Shown in pieces: positions 52,401 to 59,574 of a stretch of 64,000 nt of DNA (the first letter of the stretch is position 1; each line of letters starts with the position of its first letter). Where the stretch lies: positions 186,001 through 250,000 of the forward strand of contig NZ_PYWM01000004.1 in NCBI RefSeq assembly GCF_003049665.1, read 5' to 3'. The notes below the pieces were generated by a model. That model made no database searches and was not told the DNA's origin. It saw only the letters and a program-made list of their open reading frames with translations. The DNA is from Lysinibacillus mangiferihumi. Lineage in GTDB: Bacteria > Bacillota > Bacilli > Bacillales_A > Planococcaceae. Both the position numbers and the translations under genes were made by a program.

Positions 52401-55400
52401 CATTAATTTCCATGGATTTATCCGGTTTTATAAGGGAGGTTGGTAGTGCTTTATCTGTTAAGACAACCAATGGTTGGCTGTCTTCTAAAATATAGCGAAT
52501 GCGTTCTTCAGGGTACTCTGGATCAATTGGAACATAGGCACCTCCTGCTTTCCATACTGAAAGAATAGCGACAATCCTACTTACACCCCTATCAGCTATA
52601 ATTCCTACGATATTTTCCTTTCCGACGCCTCTTTCTTTTAAGGACATGGCCAAATCTGTAGTCCATTCATCAAGTTCCTTATATGAAATTTTTACTTCAT
52701 CGCATATCAGGGCCGTTTGATGTGGTCTAAGCCTCACTTGATTAATAAACTCTTCGATAACAGTTCGTTCTATCTTTGGCACTGGTAAAGTCGAATTGAA
52801 TTGCTGTAGAAGCTGATCTCTTTCCTGATTGGTTAATAGTTGAATATCAGATATTAATGTATTTGGACTATCTACAATGCAATTTAAAATTTCTACGTAA
52901 TGGGAGGCCATCCTCTCGATAGTGTCCCTATTGAATAATTCCGTACAATATTCTAATCCTATCGTTAGGTAATCATTTTTTTCCATCACTTCTATAGTTA
53001 AATCTACCTTTGAAGTGTTTCCAACCAAATCAAATGGTTCTATTTTAATTTGATTATTATTTATTTTAGGGACGTTCATATTTTGCATAATAAATACAGT
53101 ACTAAATAAAGGATTTCTACGAAGATCACTCTGAATTCTTAATGATTCTATTAAATCTTCTACAAAAAAGTCTTGATTAGAAAATGCAGAGATTGTTAGA
53201 TCTTTAATCCCCTCCAACAAAACTGAATATTCCGAATTTTTTTCAACCCGAAATCTTATTGGAAGTGTATTAATCATCATTCCGATTGTATTTAATAGTT
53301 TCGGATTTGTCCTACCTGCGTATGTAGACCCAATTACAATATCTTCCTGGTCAGAATACTTAGATAATAAAACGTAATAAGCAGAAAGTAAAATCATATA
53401 GAGCGTTGCTGATTTTTCCTTTGCCAAAGTTTTCAACTTCTTTGTTAGTTTATTATTTATATTTTTTCTTAAATAGTCTCCTGTAAAGCTTTGAACAAGA
53501 GGACGTGGAAAATCAGTTGGTAGTTCAAGGACTGGTATTTCGTCTTTAAAGATATTACACCAGTAGTCTTTTTGTGATTGGAATTTTCCTTCATTTTCTT
53601 TTTTTTCACGCCATATACAATAGTCTTTAAATTGAACATCTGGATCATTGATTGTACCAGTTTCAATATATTGGAATACTTCCTCCATTACTTTTATTAG
53701 GGAACTACCATCCATAATTAAATGATGGAAAATAAGCACCAATATATGTTTTTTAGGGTTAATTTTTATTAAACCTACCCTCCATAATGGTAATTCTGAT
53801 AGTGTAAATGGCGTATTAAATTCATTAATATAAGTTTGTACATCCTCTTCTTTACAATTCATTACTTTAACATTAATAAATGAAGGCGTATGAATAATTT
53901 GTTTTAATGAATCCTCATAAAGTTCAAAAGTTGTTCTTAATACCTCATGATTTAGCATTAATTTATTGAAAGCTTCTTCTAACAATCCCGTTTCAACTTC
54001 TCCATTTAGTGTAAATGCATATGCTATATTGTTACTATTACCTACTCCCTCCATTTGTTCCATAACAAATAATCTTTGTTGTGAAGGTAAAACTGGAGCT
54101 AAATTTGTTTGTTCCTTACAAGCAGCAAATGCATTTTGATTCTTTAAATCATATCCTTCTATGAAATGTGCAAGATTTTCTATGTTAATATTTTCAAACA
54201 GTAATGTTAACGGAACCTCAATTCCAAAATCATCATAAATTTTTGAATTAATGATAATTATTTTTAAAGAATTAGCACCCAAATTAAATAATTTATCATG
54301 TATTCCTAGCTGACTTATATTTAAAACTTCACTGAAAATGTTAACTAACTTCTTTTCTACTTCAGTACTCGGAGGCACGAAATTGATTTCGTAATCATTA
54401 ATGTCGAGTTCAAGATTTTTAACCTCATTACTAATATCTTTAAAACGTTCATTTTGATAATCCTCTACCAATAAAAACCTCTGTACTTTACCACTTGTTG
54501 TTTTGGGAATTGACTTGATTGGTAATACTTCTTTTACCTCTAATCCTATTTGGTTTAATATATTTTTTTTGACTGATTGAGCAATAGGTAAAAACAATTT
54601 CAAATTTTTTCTATATCGCAGAAAAACAATCAATTCATCTTCTTGCTTTTCAAAATTAAAAATTCCACAAGCAACAACCTGCTCAACTTCCACTCCTTCA
54701 ATAGATTCAACTATCCGCTCAATATCATGAGGATAATAATTTTGTCCATTTATAAATAAAATATCTTTTAATCTCCCCGTTACAATTAACCTATTATTTC
54801 TAAAAAATCCGACATCACCTGTACGCAACCATCCATCTTTAGTAAACACTTTTTCGGTAGCTTCATCATCATTGTAATATCCTGAGGTAACATTTTTACC
54901 ACGGATTTGAATTTCTCCAATTACCCCATCATTTAATAGAGTATCTTTCTCATTACAAATTCTCACTTCACAATCTTGAACAGGAGAACCTTCATCTACA
55001 AATGAAACACTATCTTTTTGATCTATCGGTATTTCTTGAATTTCACTTCCAATACTCAACTTATTTCTATTTACGGAAATTATTTTTAATCCTTCACCTA
55101 ATTTAGGGAAAGTAACAGCTAAACTAGCTTCAGCCATTCCATACACCGGAAACATTACATTAGGCTTAAGACCATATGGTGCAAGCTTATTTAAAAACTC
55201 ATTACACAATTTATCCGATATTGGTTCAGCACCATTAAATATTAGTTTAATATACGATAAATCCCAGTTTTGTGCTTCATTCTCTTTAAAATATTCTAGA
55301 AAAAACTTAAATCCGAAATTTGGAGATGCTAAATGATTTATCTTATACTCATTTGCTTTTTTTATCCATAAAGAAGGTCTTCTGATAAACCTTGAAGTAG

Positions 55401-56094
55401 GTAACTGATATTGATTCATTCCTGCTATTAGTGGGACAAGATGGCCACCTATTAAACCCATATCATGAGTTAAAGGCATCCAATTCAATGTAGATTGGTT
55501 TGGGGAAGCGCTGCTTGCATTAATTATTGCCTGAATATTTGAAAGTAAATTTTTGTGTGTGATTGTTACACCTTTGGGATTACCAGTAGAACCTGATGAA
55601 AATTGAATAAATGCAATGGTATTTTCATCACTTAAGAAAATATCTCCTTCATTATGGTCTGTAACTTCTTCAATAAAAATGACCCTATTTTTAAAAATAT
55701 ACTCATTACAAAGTTTGTCTTTCTCTATAAACTCTTGTAAACTGTTATTCGTTTTTAGATTTGTAATTAAATACGGGCTTTTCAAGGTATTCCATATTCT
55801 GATAAGCTTTCTTTTATGCTCGTCATTATTACCAATAGTTACAGGTACTGGTATGAACCCCCCTAGCAAACATGCCCAAAATACAGAAATGAACTCCTCA
55901 ACATCTTCTAGTTGAAATACAAGTTCATCTTTTGGATTTAACCCTTGTTTTTGTAAATAATATAAGATCCCTAGTGAGCGTTGATATAAATCTCTATATG
56001 AAACAAAGATATCTTCACTTTTATTTATAAATACTATGCCTTTATCATTTTTTGAGCTTTGTATAATGAAATTAATTAGGTTATATTGTTTCAT
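43411..56094 (-). CDS. NRPS protein 1: FAAL-ACP-C-A-T-C-A-T-C-A-T-C
   Basis: A 4227-residue synthetase. Domains (approximate): fatty acyl-AMP ligase 1-575 (FSSGSTGNPKG, VYGMAEASLAVT, ISVNR); ACP (LGANSL, Ser about 610); C1 670-1090 (HHLIMDG); A1 1100-1592 (YTSGTTGKPKG, NTYGPTES); T1 (GGHSLKA, about 1640); C2 1700-2120 (HHIIADA); A2 2130-2623; T2 (GGHSLKV, about 2672); C3 2720-3160 (HHIISDG); A3 3185-3665; T3 (GGNSLSA, about 3715); C4 3780-4220 (HHIISDG). By GrsA alignment A1 and A2 read DAESIGTVCK, near the bacitracin Lys code I recall; A3 reads DSWDIGLIGK, which I cannot assign. FAAL first means fatty-acylated product. I start at ATG 56094, after GGGGGAG; GTG 56106 is less likely. Confidence 0.93.
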   Translation of the reverse strand: MKQYNLINFIIQSSKNDKGIVFINKSEDIFVSYRDLYQRSLGILYYLQKQGLNPKDELVFQLEDVEEFISVFWACLLGGFIPVPVTIGNNDEHKRKLIRIWNTLKSPYLITNLKTNNSLQEFIEKDKLCNEYIFKNRVIFIEEVTDHNEGDIFLSDENTIAFIQFSSGSTGNPKGVTITHKNLLSNIQAIINASSASPNQSTLNWMPLTHDMGLIGGHLVPLIAGMNQYQLPTSRFIRRPSLWIKKANEYKINHLASPNFGFKFFLEYFKENEAQNWDLSYIKLIFNGAEPISDKLCNEFLNKLAPYGLKPNVMFPVYGMAEASLAVTFPKLGEGLKIISVNRNKLSIGSEIQEIPIDQKDSVSFVDEGSPVQDCEVRICNEKDTLLNDGVIGEIQIRGKNVTSGYYNDDEATEKVFTKDGWLRTGDVGFFRNNRLIVTGRLKDILFINGQNYYPHDIERIVESIEGVEVEQVVACGIFNFEKQEDELIVFLRYRKNLKLFLPIAQSVKKNILNQIGLEVKEVLPIKSIPKTTSGKVQRFLLVEDYQNERFKDISNEVKNLELDINDYEINFVPPSTEVEKKLVNIFSEVLNISQLGIHDKLFNLGANSLKIIIINSKIYDDFGIEVPLTLLFENINIENLAHFIEGYDLKNQNAFAACKEQTNLAPVLPSQQRLFVMEQMEGVGNSNNIAYAFTLNGEVETGLLEEAFNKLMLNHEVLRTTFELYEDSLKQIIHTPSFINVKVMNCKEEDVQTYINEFNTPFTLSELPLWRVGLIKINPKKHILVLIFHHLIMDGSSLIKVMEEVFQYIETGTINDPDVQFKDYCIWREKKENEGKFQSQKDYWCNIFKDEIPVLELPTDFPRPLVQSFTGDYLRKNINNKLTKKLKTLAKEKSATLYMILLSAYYVLLSKYSDQEDIVIGSTYAGRTNPKLLNTIGMMINTLPIRFRVEKNSEYSVLLEGIKDLTISAFSNQDFFVEDLIESLRIQSDLRRNPLFSTVFIMQNMNVPKINNNQIKIEPFDLVGNTSKVDLTIEVMEKNDYLTIGLEYCTELFNRDTIERMASHYVEILNCIVDSPNTLISDIQLLTNQERDQLLQQFNSTLPVPKIERTVIEEFINQVRLRPHQTALICDEVKISYKELDEWTTDLAMSLKERGVGKENIVGIIADRGVSRIVAILSVWKAGGAYVPIDPEYPEERIRYILEDSQPLVVLTDKALPTSLIKPDKSMEINERVRFEGDKIDLTFHEPKNLAYLLYTSGTTGKPKGVMVESQNVTAYVNAFQEEFGITSEDVVLQQASYSFDAFVEEVYPALSNGATVVILKKEELQDIELLVKKLWEENITVMSCSPLLLNEINKHSIPSSVHTIISGGDVLKWEHIDQLVKKAKVYNTYGPTESTVCATYYRCERKVQRIPIGKPIAGYRINILDKHGNLVPIGVPGELCVAGVGVTRGYWKNEALTKQKFITDRFNEEEKVYKTGDQARWLLDGQIEYLGRIDNQVNIRGYRIELNEIESHLLNYEAIDDVVVVARTNDEGDKYLCAYIISEKEWTISDIRKYLANYIPDYMIPAYFVEVESFPVTTHGKLDQKALPNPVLTINSGKKIILPMSETETKIAEIWMELLHLKQVSTNDNFFELGGHSLKATILVTRLKKVFNVNISINTIFNQPTIQGLASVINKSRKDEYYSITLVDRNKSVYPASAAQSRMFTMNKLNSLATHYNITKAVSFNGAISYEKINTIFTILIERHESLRTSFKFQDNEIVQVIHNDVEPNITWFETDEEDLQKITEKFIQPFNLEQPGLIRLGIVKNIGKEHHIIIFDIHHIIADAVSLAILIKEFVALYNDIELPSPSLQYRDFSAWHNNLLSSQTFSKQNEYWLNALDGKLPILELPTDFQRPLIQSYGGDLVELQIEQNTANQLKKLSTESGATLFMIMLTAYYLMLYKYTGKEDIVIGTPSVGRTHIELENIVGMFVNTLALRAKPSAEKKVYDFLQEVKDISIQAFDNQDFPYDKLVQELRIERSVNRNALFDTMFVMQNGEVPELILGDLLGEWVPIYNAVSMFDITMEVMEKNDCLTIGLEYCTELFNRDTIERMASHYVEILNCIVDSPNTLISDIQLLTNQERDQLLQQFNSTLPVPKIERTVIEEFINQVRLRPHQTALICDEVKISYKELDEWTTDLAMSLKERGVGKENIVGIIADRGVSRIVAILSVWKAGGAYVPIDPEYPEERIRYILEDSQPLVVLTDKALPTSLIKPDKSMEINERVRFEGDKIDLTFHEPKNLAYLLYTSGTTGKPKGVMVESQNVTAYVNAFQEEFGITSEDVVLQQASYSFDAFVEEVYPALSNGATVVILKKEELQDIELLVKKLWEENITVMSCSPLLLNEINKHSIPSSVHTIISGGDVLKWEHIDQLVKKAKVYNTYGPTESTVCATYYRCERKVQRIPIGKPIAGYRINILDKHGNLVPIGVPGELCVAGVGVTRGYWKNEALTKQKFITDRFNEEEKVYKTGDQARWLLDGQIEYLGRIDNQVNIRGYRIELNEIESHLLNYEAIDDVVVVARTNDEGDKYLCAYIISEKEWTISDIRKYLANYIPAYMIPAYFVEVESFPVTTHGKLDQKALPNPKQILSLSNKDGTSPRNALDRILVNLWEEILGIKNIKINDDFFDLGGHSLKVLELTHRLHEEYHYPLSVGDVFQNSVLVELSDVLSNKEKMYETIPKSEIKDSYELSATQLRLFIIDQLEGVSTAYNMPAAFYVEGNLNISKLETSLRELIKRHEILRTTFHMDNGKPYAVIREYIPFNLEVDHGITDQSIVEDITSLSEPFELSQGPLLRVKLFNVQKNKSILFFDMHHIISDGISVDILLEELLTLYCGKILPHTLKQYRDYAEWNNALVLTEEFGRQENFWLDYLNGELPVLDMPFDYPRPANQSFEGDCLNFELTEWETQKVKDFAEKHGMTPYIVLLSAYYILLSKYSNQEDIIIGTPITGRSHPELKNMIGMFVNTIVLRGFPNEEKTFISFLDEMKKNVTMAFQNQDMPLERIIGLKNYQRDPSKNPIFSTMFSYRQEQKNKIHEIEDMFIKAIPFNLKISKFDFSIEAAIDDKQITFEWTYCTKLFKKQKIKDLGRHYINLLNEIINDSSCTIGDLNILSREDSLKQFVELNSTKKHFMNMKPIYQMIEEQSILSPNSIAVEFLDQALTYSELNGKANNLAIQLKGKGIGVGSYAPVLMDRSLEMIISILAIMKTGAAFVPLDVNWPEDRILSILHEVTAKIVLVNNVEDIPLNNVSSEFLMVDNSVLNQEKKDLGIKVNLDDTIYVIFTSGSTGKPKGVIVPHLGIANRFLWMNDYFGEYVGKSVLQTTHQVYDSAVWQLFWPLTVGGKTVIPDPKMEFSAEYISSTIEKYKVTLTDFVPSVFNIIVEQLGLDETLHQKLDSLGSIIVGGEEVKLKTINEFQKLFPNVKISNLYGPTEASIGCIYYEVKGNEVKKIPIGKPISNVQILILDKQMKLVPYGSIGEIYISGLCLSKGYLNDPEKTKEVFKEHPFPETGWSKVYKTGDLARYSNSGNIEFIGRTDYQVKIRGLRIELGEIEFQLVSLNQIHEAVVVEKIIQGQSYLCAYIVSNDKNLEENEIRYLLSQKLPQFMIPQWFVFMEKLPLTAMGKVDRKSLPEPERKMIRNIVKPENKIEEELLDLWGNLLATNEISTIENFFAIGGNSLSAISLCVRIRQKYQIDISLKTMFKYTTIKEQAAYIFESIEQIAKENVALLDEGYDREINLSKGYYNASSSQKSLYILNRYEGISTSYNLTQAYLWEGELDRKRLKDTLQRLVDRHESLRTYFKMQDGEILQKIIPSIDIKIEYKEVFNENVDALIQQFVRPFDLDDYPLFRFGVLKLSEKQNILIIDMHHIISDGISVDILLGDFIRLYEGESLPKLKYQYKDYAQWQVKMLSGEVGYEQEKFWLKQFNELPPVLQLPTDYERPEIQRFEGDIVQLKLSKALSKQINQLTIDTGSTLYMVLLASYSILLSKYSGQEDIVIGTPVAGRSKLDFEQVVGMFVNTLPMRNKPSRNLHFIDYLSRVKENAIHAFEHQDYPLEELVRKLNISRDASRNVLFDTMLAIQNLQKNDLNQDDFHITPLESNDTTVKFDLVLTAILKEENIYLDMEYAIGIYKKESVSKMLEHLQRILEIVTLDPKIILQDIELLTSNEINQLLVQDNNGVNSLEVEFDFN
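48227..49899 (-). repeat. A-domain repeat, copy 2 (module 2)
   Basis: 1673 bp at a 3093-bp offset from the copy at 51320-52992. I count about five differing bases: two near 48306 (Ala versus Asp codon before YMIPAY) and three near 49836-49877. The repeated unit runs from the last part of the C domain through A10, and stops before the T domain. The flanking C and T domains are clearly diverged. Confidence 0.93.
51320..52992 (-). repeat. A-domain repeat, copy 1 (module 1)
   Basis: This is the partner of 48227-49899. Identity begins at GGATTAGGCAAAGC, the last codons after A10, and ends near CCATCACTTC in the C-domain tail. Such near-identity in fast-evolving flanks shows recent duplication or gene conversion of one A domain. 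It is also a risk for short-read assembly collapse. Confidence 0.93.
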
Positions 56095-56172
56095 TTTCTC
56101 CCCCACTTTTCATTTAATTAACCGATATAGGATAATCTTTTTTTCTTGATGTTAACTAGTAAGGTTTATATT

Positions 56173-57321
56173 TTAAAAGTACCTTAAATTAATCAATTTC
56201 CCATTTTCTATTTCATAATATTTAGCATCCATTAATGCATATTGTGATTTATGATTAACATTAATTAGTTCCATTTGATATAATACTTCTGCATTATTTA
56301 TATCAATCACTACAAGATAATCTATATTCAGCCCATCTATTGACATAGTTCCATACAATTTGTCATCATTAACTTGCCATAAATTTTTTCTTACATACAT
56401 ACTTCCTTGTTCTGATTTAATATCAATTTTTTTAGATTCTATTAAATTAAACGCTTGATCATAGGACTTTAAATATGTGTTATTGTTTTCATCGCTACTC
56501 AGTACAATAAATTCATCATTATATGGGAAAACCTTGTATATTCCATGATCTATAAAAATCGTTTCTGCTTTTTTAGTATTGAAATCATATACTAAAAATA
56601 CACCATTATTATTTTTTCCATTACTATCTGTAAAATCAGATGTTGACAGTATGAATGTGTTATCTTGTATAAAAAACTGTCCAACGTTCATAATCAAATC
56701 ACTTACATTAAATAACGAAAAAGGAATTGTGTATTTGTCCATTTCAAAAGTAGCTACATCAATTTTATAAACAATAATATCTTCTTTATTACTTGAATAT
56801 ATATAGACTTCATTTTCGGTTACCTGATGCCCTGCCAATTCCATGTATATGGACTCTTTTTCTATTGTAATTTGCTTTAATTCATCATTTAGAAAAAATA
56901 CCTGCCATTCTTTATCGTTATTCTCTTTATTATTCCAACTATCAAAAATGAAAACCTCATAATTTTCCGTGTTATCGTAGAAAAACCATTGGCCATATTC
57001 TTCTTCTATTGAGTTATGAATATCTAATTGGGCCTCTAATCGTTTTAATGGTTCAGTGGGAAATGCTTCAAAAAAAGGATAAACGAAATCTTCTGTACTA
57101 CTATTAACTATTTTTTTATCTTTCCACAGCCAAACTTTACTAGCACCGTTGATAGTTTGATAATACAATGGTGAAACAATATTAATGTCTTCTTCTAACT
57201 TGTCTACCAATACTTTATAATTAATATCCTTTGACTTAGTATCTTCATTAGTACAACCGCAAATTAATAATACAATGGTAAGAAACATAAAAAAGTGGGG
57301 AATTCTTTTAAAGAAAATCAT
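56173..57321 (-). CDS. Secreted lipoprotein of unknown function
   Basis: A 382-residue protein with a lipobox-type signal: hydrophobic residues 8-20, then ICGC with the lipidated Cys23. The rest is polar and rich in beta-type, repeat-like patterns (AETIFIDHGIYKVFPYNDEFIVLSSDEN in parts), which could be a beta-propeller; this is a guess. I do not recognise a family. AAGGAGG lies 6 nt before ATG 57321. Only 66-78 nt separate it from NRPS 1, so it is probably co-transcribed with the synthetase and may act in export, sensing or immunity. Confidence 0.8.
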   Translation of the reverse strand: MIFFKRIPHFFMFLTIVLLICGCTNEDTKSKDINYKVLVDKLEEDINIVSPLYYQTINGASKVWLWKDKKIVNSSTEDFVYPFFEAFPTEPLKRLEAQLDIHNSIEEEYGQWFFYDNTENYEVFIFDSWNNKENNDKEWQVFFLNDELKQITIEKESIYMELAGHQVTENEVYIYSSNKEDIIVYKIDVATFEMDKYTIPFSLFNVSDLIMNVGQFFIQDNTFILSTSDFTDSNGKNNNGVFLVYDFNTKKAETIFIDHGIYKVFPYNDEFIVLSSDENNNTYLKSYDQAFNLIESKKIDIKSEQGSMYVRKNLWQVNDDKLYGTMSIDGLNIDYLVVIDINNAEVLYQMELINVNHKSQYALMDAKYYEIENGKLINLRYF

Positions 57322-57347
57322 GTTCGTCCTCCTTAAACTAAAAGCAT

Positions 57348-57438
57348 TGTAAATTACATTAAATCATGAAAGTAAAAAGTGCTACTTCATCAGTAAAAAT
57401 GTTTCTTTATTCATTTTCACTTAATACTTTGTAGCACT
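57348..57438 (-). promoter_or_regulatory. Leader signals between hydrolase and lipoprotein genes
   Basis: AGTGCTAC (57431-57438 on the minus strand) can pair with GTAGCACT (57378-57385), which is followed by TTTTTA. This could be a terminator or attenuator, but the loop is about 45 nt, so it is uncertain. A palindrome TGTAAATTACA lies at 57348-57358, just upstream of the lipoprotein ribosome site, and may be an operator. Confidence 0.4.
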
Positions 57439-57482
57439 CATCACTTTCAACGTAAGTTTAGTTAACTCACAACACTAATGAT

Positions 57483-58490
57483 TTACCACTTATTTCCGTC
57501 CCCTGACCAGTTTACTTGTGACCATAACGTTGTTTTCGAGTCAGTCACCAAATCTTTTGGCCAAACAGTTTCTACAGTATAATATTGATTTATTGGTATA
57601 TATCTAGTATCATGTTTTACACCCTTATTTTTTAAAGCTTTCCATACTAAAGTTGCACAATTTACATATGTTGAACTATTAATATCTGCTAACGCATCAT
57701 ATGAATAACCTGTGAGATTATTTGCAGCATAATCTGCTGCCGAGCGTCTGTCTTTACCTGTTATAGTATTAGTGTAATACAGTCTGAGAGAGTATAATGC
57801 TGAATAATCATCAAAGTTACTTTTTTTACTTTTGCCACTTCCTGTGTGTTGAACAATATATTTAGTGGCAGAATCAGTTTCAACTGCTATTGCAGCGTGA
57901 CCATGATTAACGAAGGTGAACCATTGATCTTTCGATACTAAAATATCTCCTTTATCAAGCTTGGCCTTGATGCTTCTAAATTGCTCAGATGTCATTTTTT
58001 CTGAAGGTGTACCATCCGAGTAAATAGAAACGTCATCACCATTCATCTGCTCTAACTTGCTATAATCCACTTGCACACCAAAATGCTGACTTAATTCACC
58101 ATAAGTATTATGAATTTCTTTTAATTGCTCAATTGATAATCCTGTAAATTCAGCAAATCCTTCATAGTAACCAGGGAGATTACTAGGATCTTCTATCGTT
58201 AATTCTGTTGGATTCGTAAATGTTGTTGCATTAAAATATTCTTCATTTGCTACCATAACATCGCTTGGCAACTCAATATTAAAATATTCCTCTAAGTCCC
58301 CATATTCCTTTTCCAACACTTTAAGCTCATAATCTGTTTTTCCAGTTTCTCCTGATAGATATTCGTAATAGATTGAAGAATTCTTTCCAATAACCGACAT
58401 TTCCTCAGCTGAAACTCCCGTTAACGCAATGGAAAAGACCATACTCAAAGCCAATATTGATGAGAAAATACTTTTTCTTCCCTTAATCAT
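57483..58490 (-). CDS. Secreted papain-fold cysteine hydrolase (YiiX/NlpC-P60-like)
   Basis: A 335-residue protein with a Sec signal peptide (basic start MIKGRK, hydrophobic 9-25, cleavage near VSAEE). Residues 180-300 show the circularly permuted papain order His then Cys: GDILVSKDQW, NHGHAAIAV (His196/198) and YVNCATLVWKAL (Cys278). This is the YiiX/DUF830-type arrangement, in which GDI-x(n)-H and NC-x-LVWKA are hallmarks. The substrate is unknown; such enzymes act on peptide or lipid amide and ester bonds. It may mature the NRPS product or remodel the envelope. It sits between the PPTase remnant and the lipoprotein. Confidence 0.8.
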   Translation of the reverse strand: MIKGRKSIFSSILALSMVFSIALTGVSAEEMSVIGKNSSIYYEYLSGETGKTDYELKVLEKEYGDLEEYFNIELPSDVMVANEEYFNATTFTNPTELTIEDPSNLPGYYEGFAEFTGLSIEQLKEIHNTYGELSQHFGVQVDYSKLEQMNGDDVSIYSDGTPSEKMTSEQFRSIKAKLDKGDILVSKDQWFTFVNHGHAAIAVETDSATKYIVQHTGSGKSKKSNFDDYSALYSLRLYYTNTITGKDRRSAADYAANNLTGYSYDALADINSSTYVNCATLVWKALKNKGVKHDTRYIPINQYYTVETVWPKDLVTDSKTTLWSQVNWSGDGNKW

Positions 58491-58515
58491 CTTATCATCC
58501 CTTCTTAAATAGATT

Positions 58516-58543
58516 TATATATTGTAAGCTGGCCAGCTAACAA
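58516..58543 (-). promoter_or_regulatory. Putative promoter with palindromic spacer for the hydrolase/NRPS genes
   Basis: On the minus strand TTGTTA (58538-58543), a 16-nt spacer and TATATA (58516-58521) resemble a sigma-A promoter. The spacer contains the perfect 12-bp palindrome AGCTGGCCAGCT (58527-58538). It ends 26 nt before the hydrolase start codon. The palindrome could be a repressor or activator site. Confidence 0.5.
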
Positions 58544-58571
58544 ACGAAGTAAATAGACAACTTTAATAACC

Positions 58572-59268
58572 TTAATTTTGATATACAGACAGCATTAAGT
58601 TACTTAAAGACTCTTCAGTTAAGAATTTTACTTCTTCACAGAAATTATTATTTTTGGTACAAACAGCCATCCTATAACTTATATCAATGTCATATTGTCT
58701 AAAATAGTAGATTTCATTATTTTCTGTAATTGGTCTCCATCCAGCCGAGTCTAATTTCATAGAAAATGAATCGAATGGAAAAGAAAGACCTTTCCCTATG
58801 GCTTTAACAAAACTCTCTTTTAATGTCCACAATTCATAAAAACATTCAGGTCTTCTCAAAGCTTTAGTATTCATTAAATCCTGAAATTCACGCTTAGAGA
58901 AAACAAACTTTGCAATTTCTAAATCTATTAGCTTAACCTCTTCAATATCAATTCCGATCTCGTTATCATGCGTTACACATACAACCCATGCACCAGAATG
59001 AGATATATTGAAGTGTAGGTTTTTATCTGTTTTTATAAATGGTTTGCCCTATTTATTTTTTTGTAATCCATTTTTAGCGTAATTTGCACCTAGGTTTTTA
59101 TATAAAATATATTGCAATAACAATTCAGTGATATATGAACGATTTGAATCATATCGAAATCTATAATTTAATATTTTTTCCTTTCTATCACGAGGTAAAT
59201 ATTCAATTAATCGTTGGTAATGTAAAGGAGTGATTTCATTTTCAATTCTTACAGCAAAAATCTCCCAT
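58572..59268 (-). pseudogene. sfp: Broken Sfp-type 4'-phosphopantetheinyl transferase
   Basis: Sfp-type enzymes load the ACP and T domains with phosphopantetheine. The whole coding sequence can be read: EIFAVRIENEITPLHYQRL, LHFNISHSGAWVVCVTHD, then IGIDIEEVKLIDLEIAKFVF, FYELWTLKESFVKAIGKGLS. Two lesions appear. A one-base excess right after the start codon (59266-59268) shifts the frame, and TAG at 59049-59051 replaces the conserved Tyr codon of the NKYGKP motif. The open remainder is only the last 100 codons. A sequencing error is possible at the first site but not likely for both. The synthetases would then need a PPTase from elsewhere in the genome. Confidence 0.85.
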
Positions 59269-59574
59269 TTCCCCCTACCCCTTTTCTAATAGCAGTCTAT
59301 TAAAATATAATTAACTGTACCTTTAGCAAGCATATGCTCATTACATTACACTCTAATAAATGGCAGACTGAATTATTTCTATAAACAGTACTAGTGTCCC
59401 TTACTTTTGTATTTAAGAGAATTCAGACCTCTAGCCTTCATTATAATTAACAATTCCATCCTTAAATACCAATTATCTCAAGTTTAAGTTTACTGTATTA
59501 TTAGATTGGGATATACTGTAAATAAAGGTAAATATATTTTTAATACGTAACAAATACGATGGCAGGTGATTTTG
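59269..59574. other. Divergent intergenic region, PPTase remnant versus regulator
   Basis: This 306-nt region contains a plus-strand promoter for the regulator (59489-59517) and a possible minus-strand promoter (TAGCAA complement at 59324-59329 and AAAATA complement at 59302-59307, spacing 16). No gene is visible. A palindrome GCATATGC lies at about 59330-59337. Confidence 0.55.
59489..59533 (+). promoter_or_regulatory. Promoter of the XRE-TPR regulator with GTAAAT boxes
   Basis: TTTACT (59489-59494) and TATACT (59512-59517), spacing exactly 17, form a good sigma-A promoter. The start region overlaps two direct GTAAAT boxes at 59518-59523 and 59528-59533, ten bases apart. These match the arms of an inverted GTAAAT repeat in front of the peptide gene, so autoregulation is likely. 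Confidence 0.55.
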
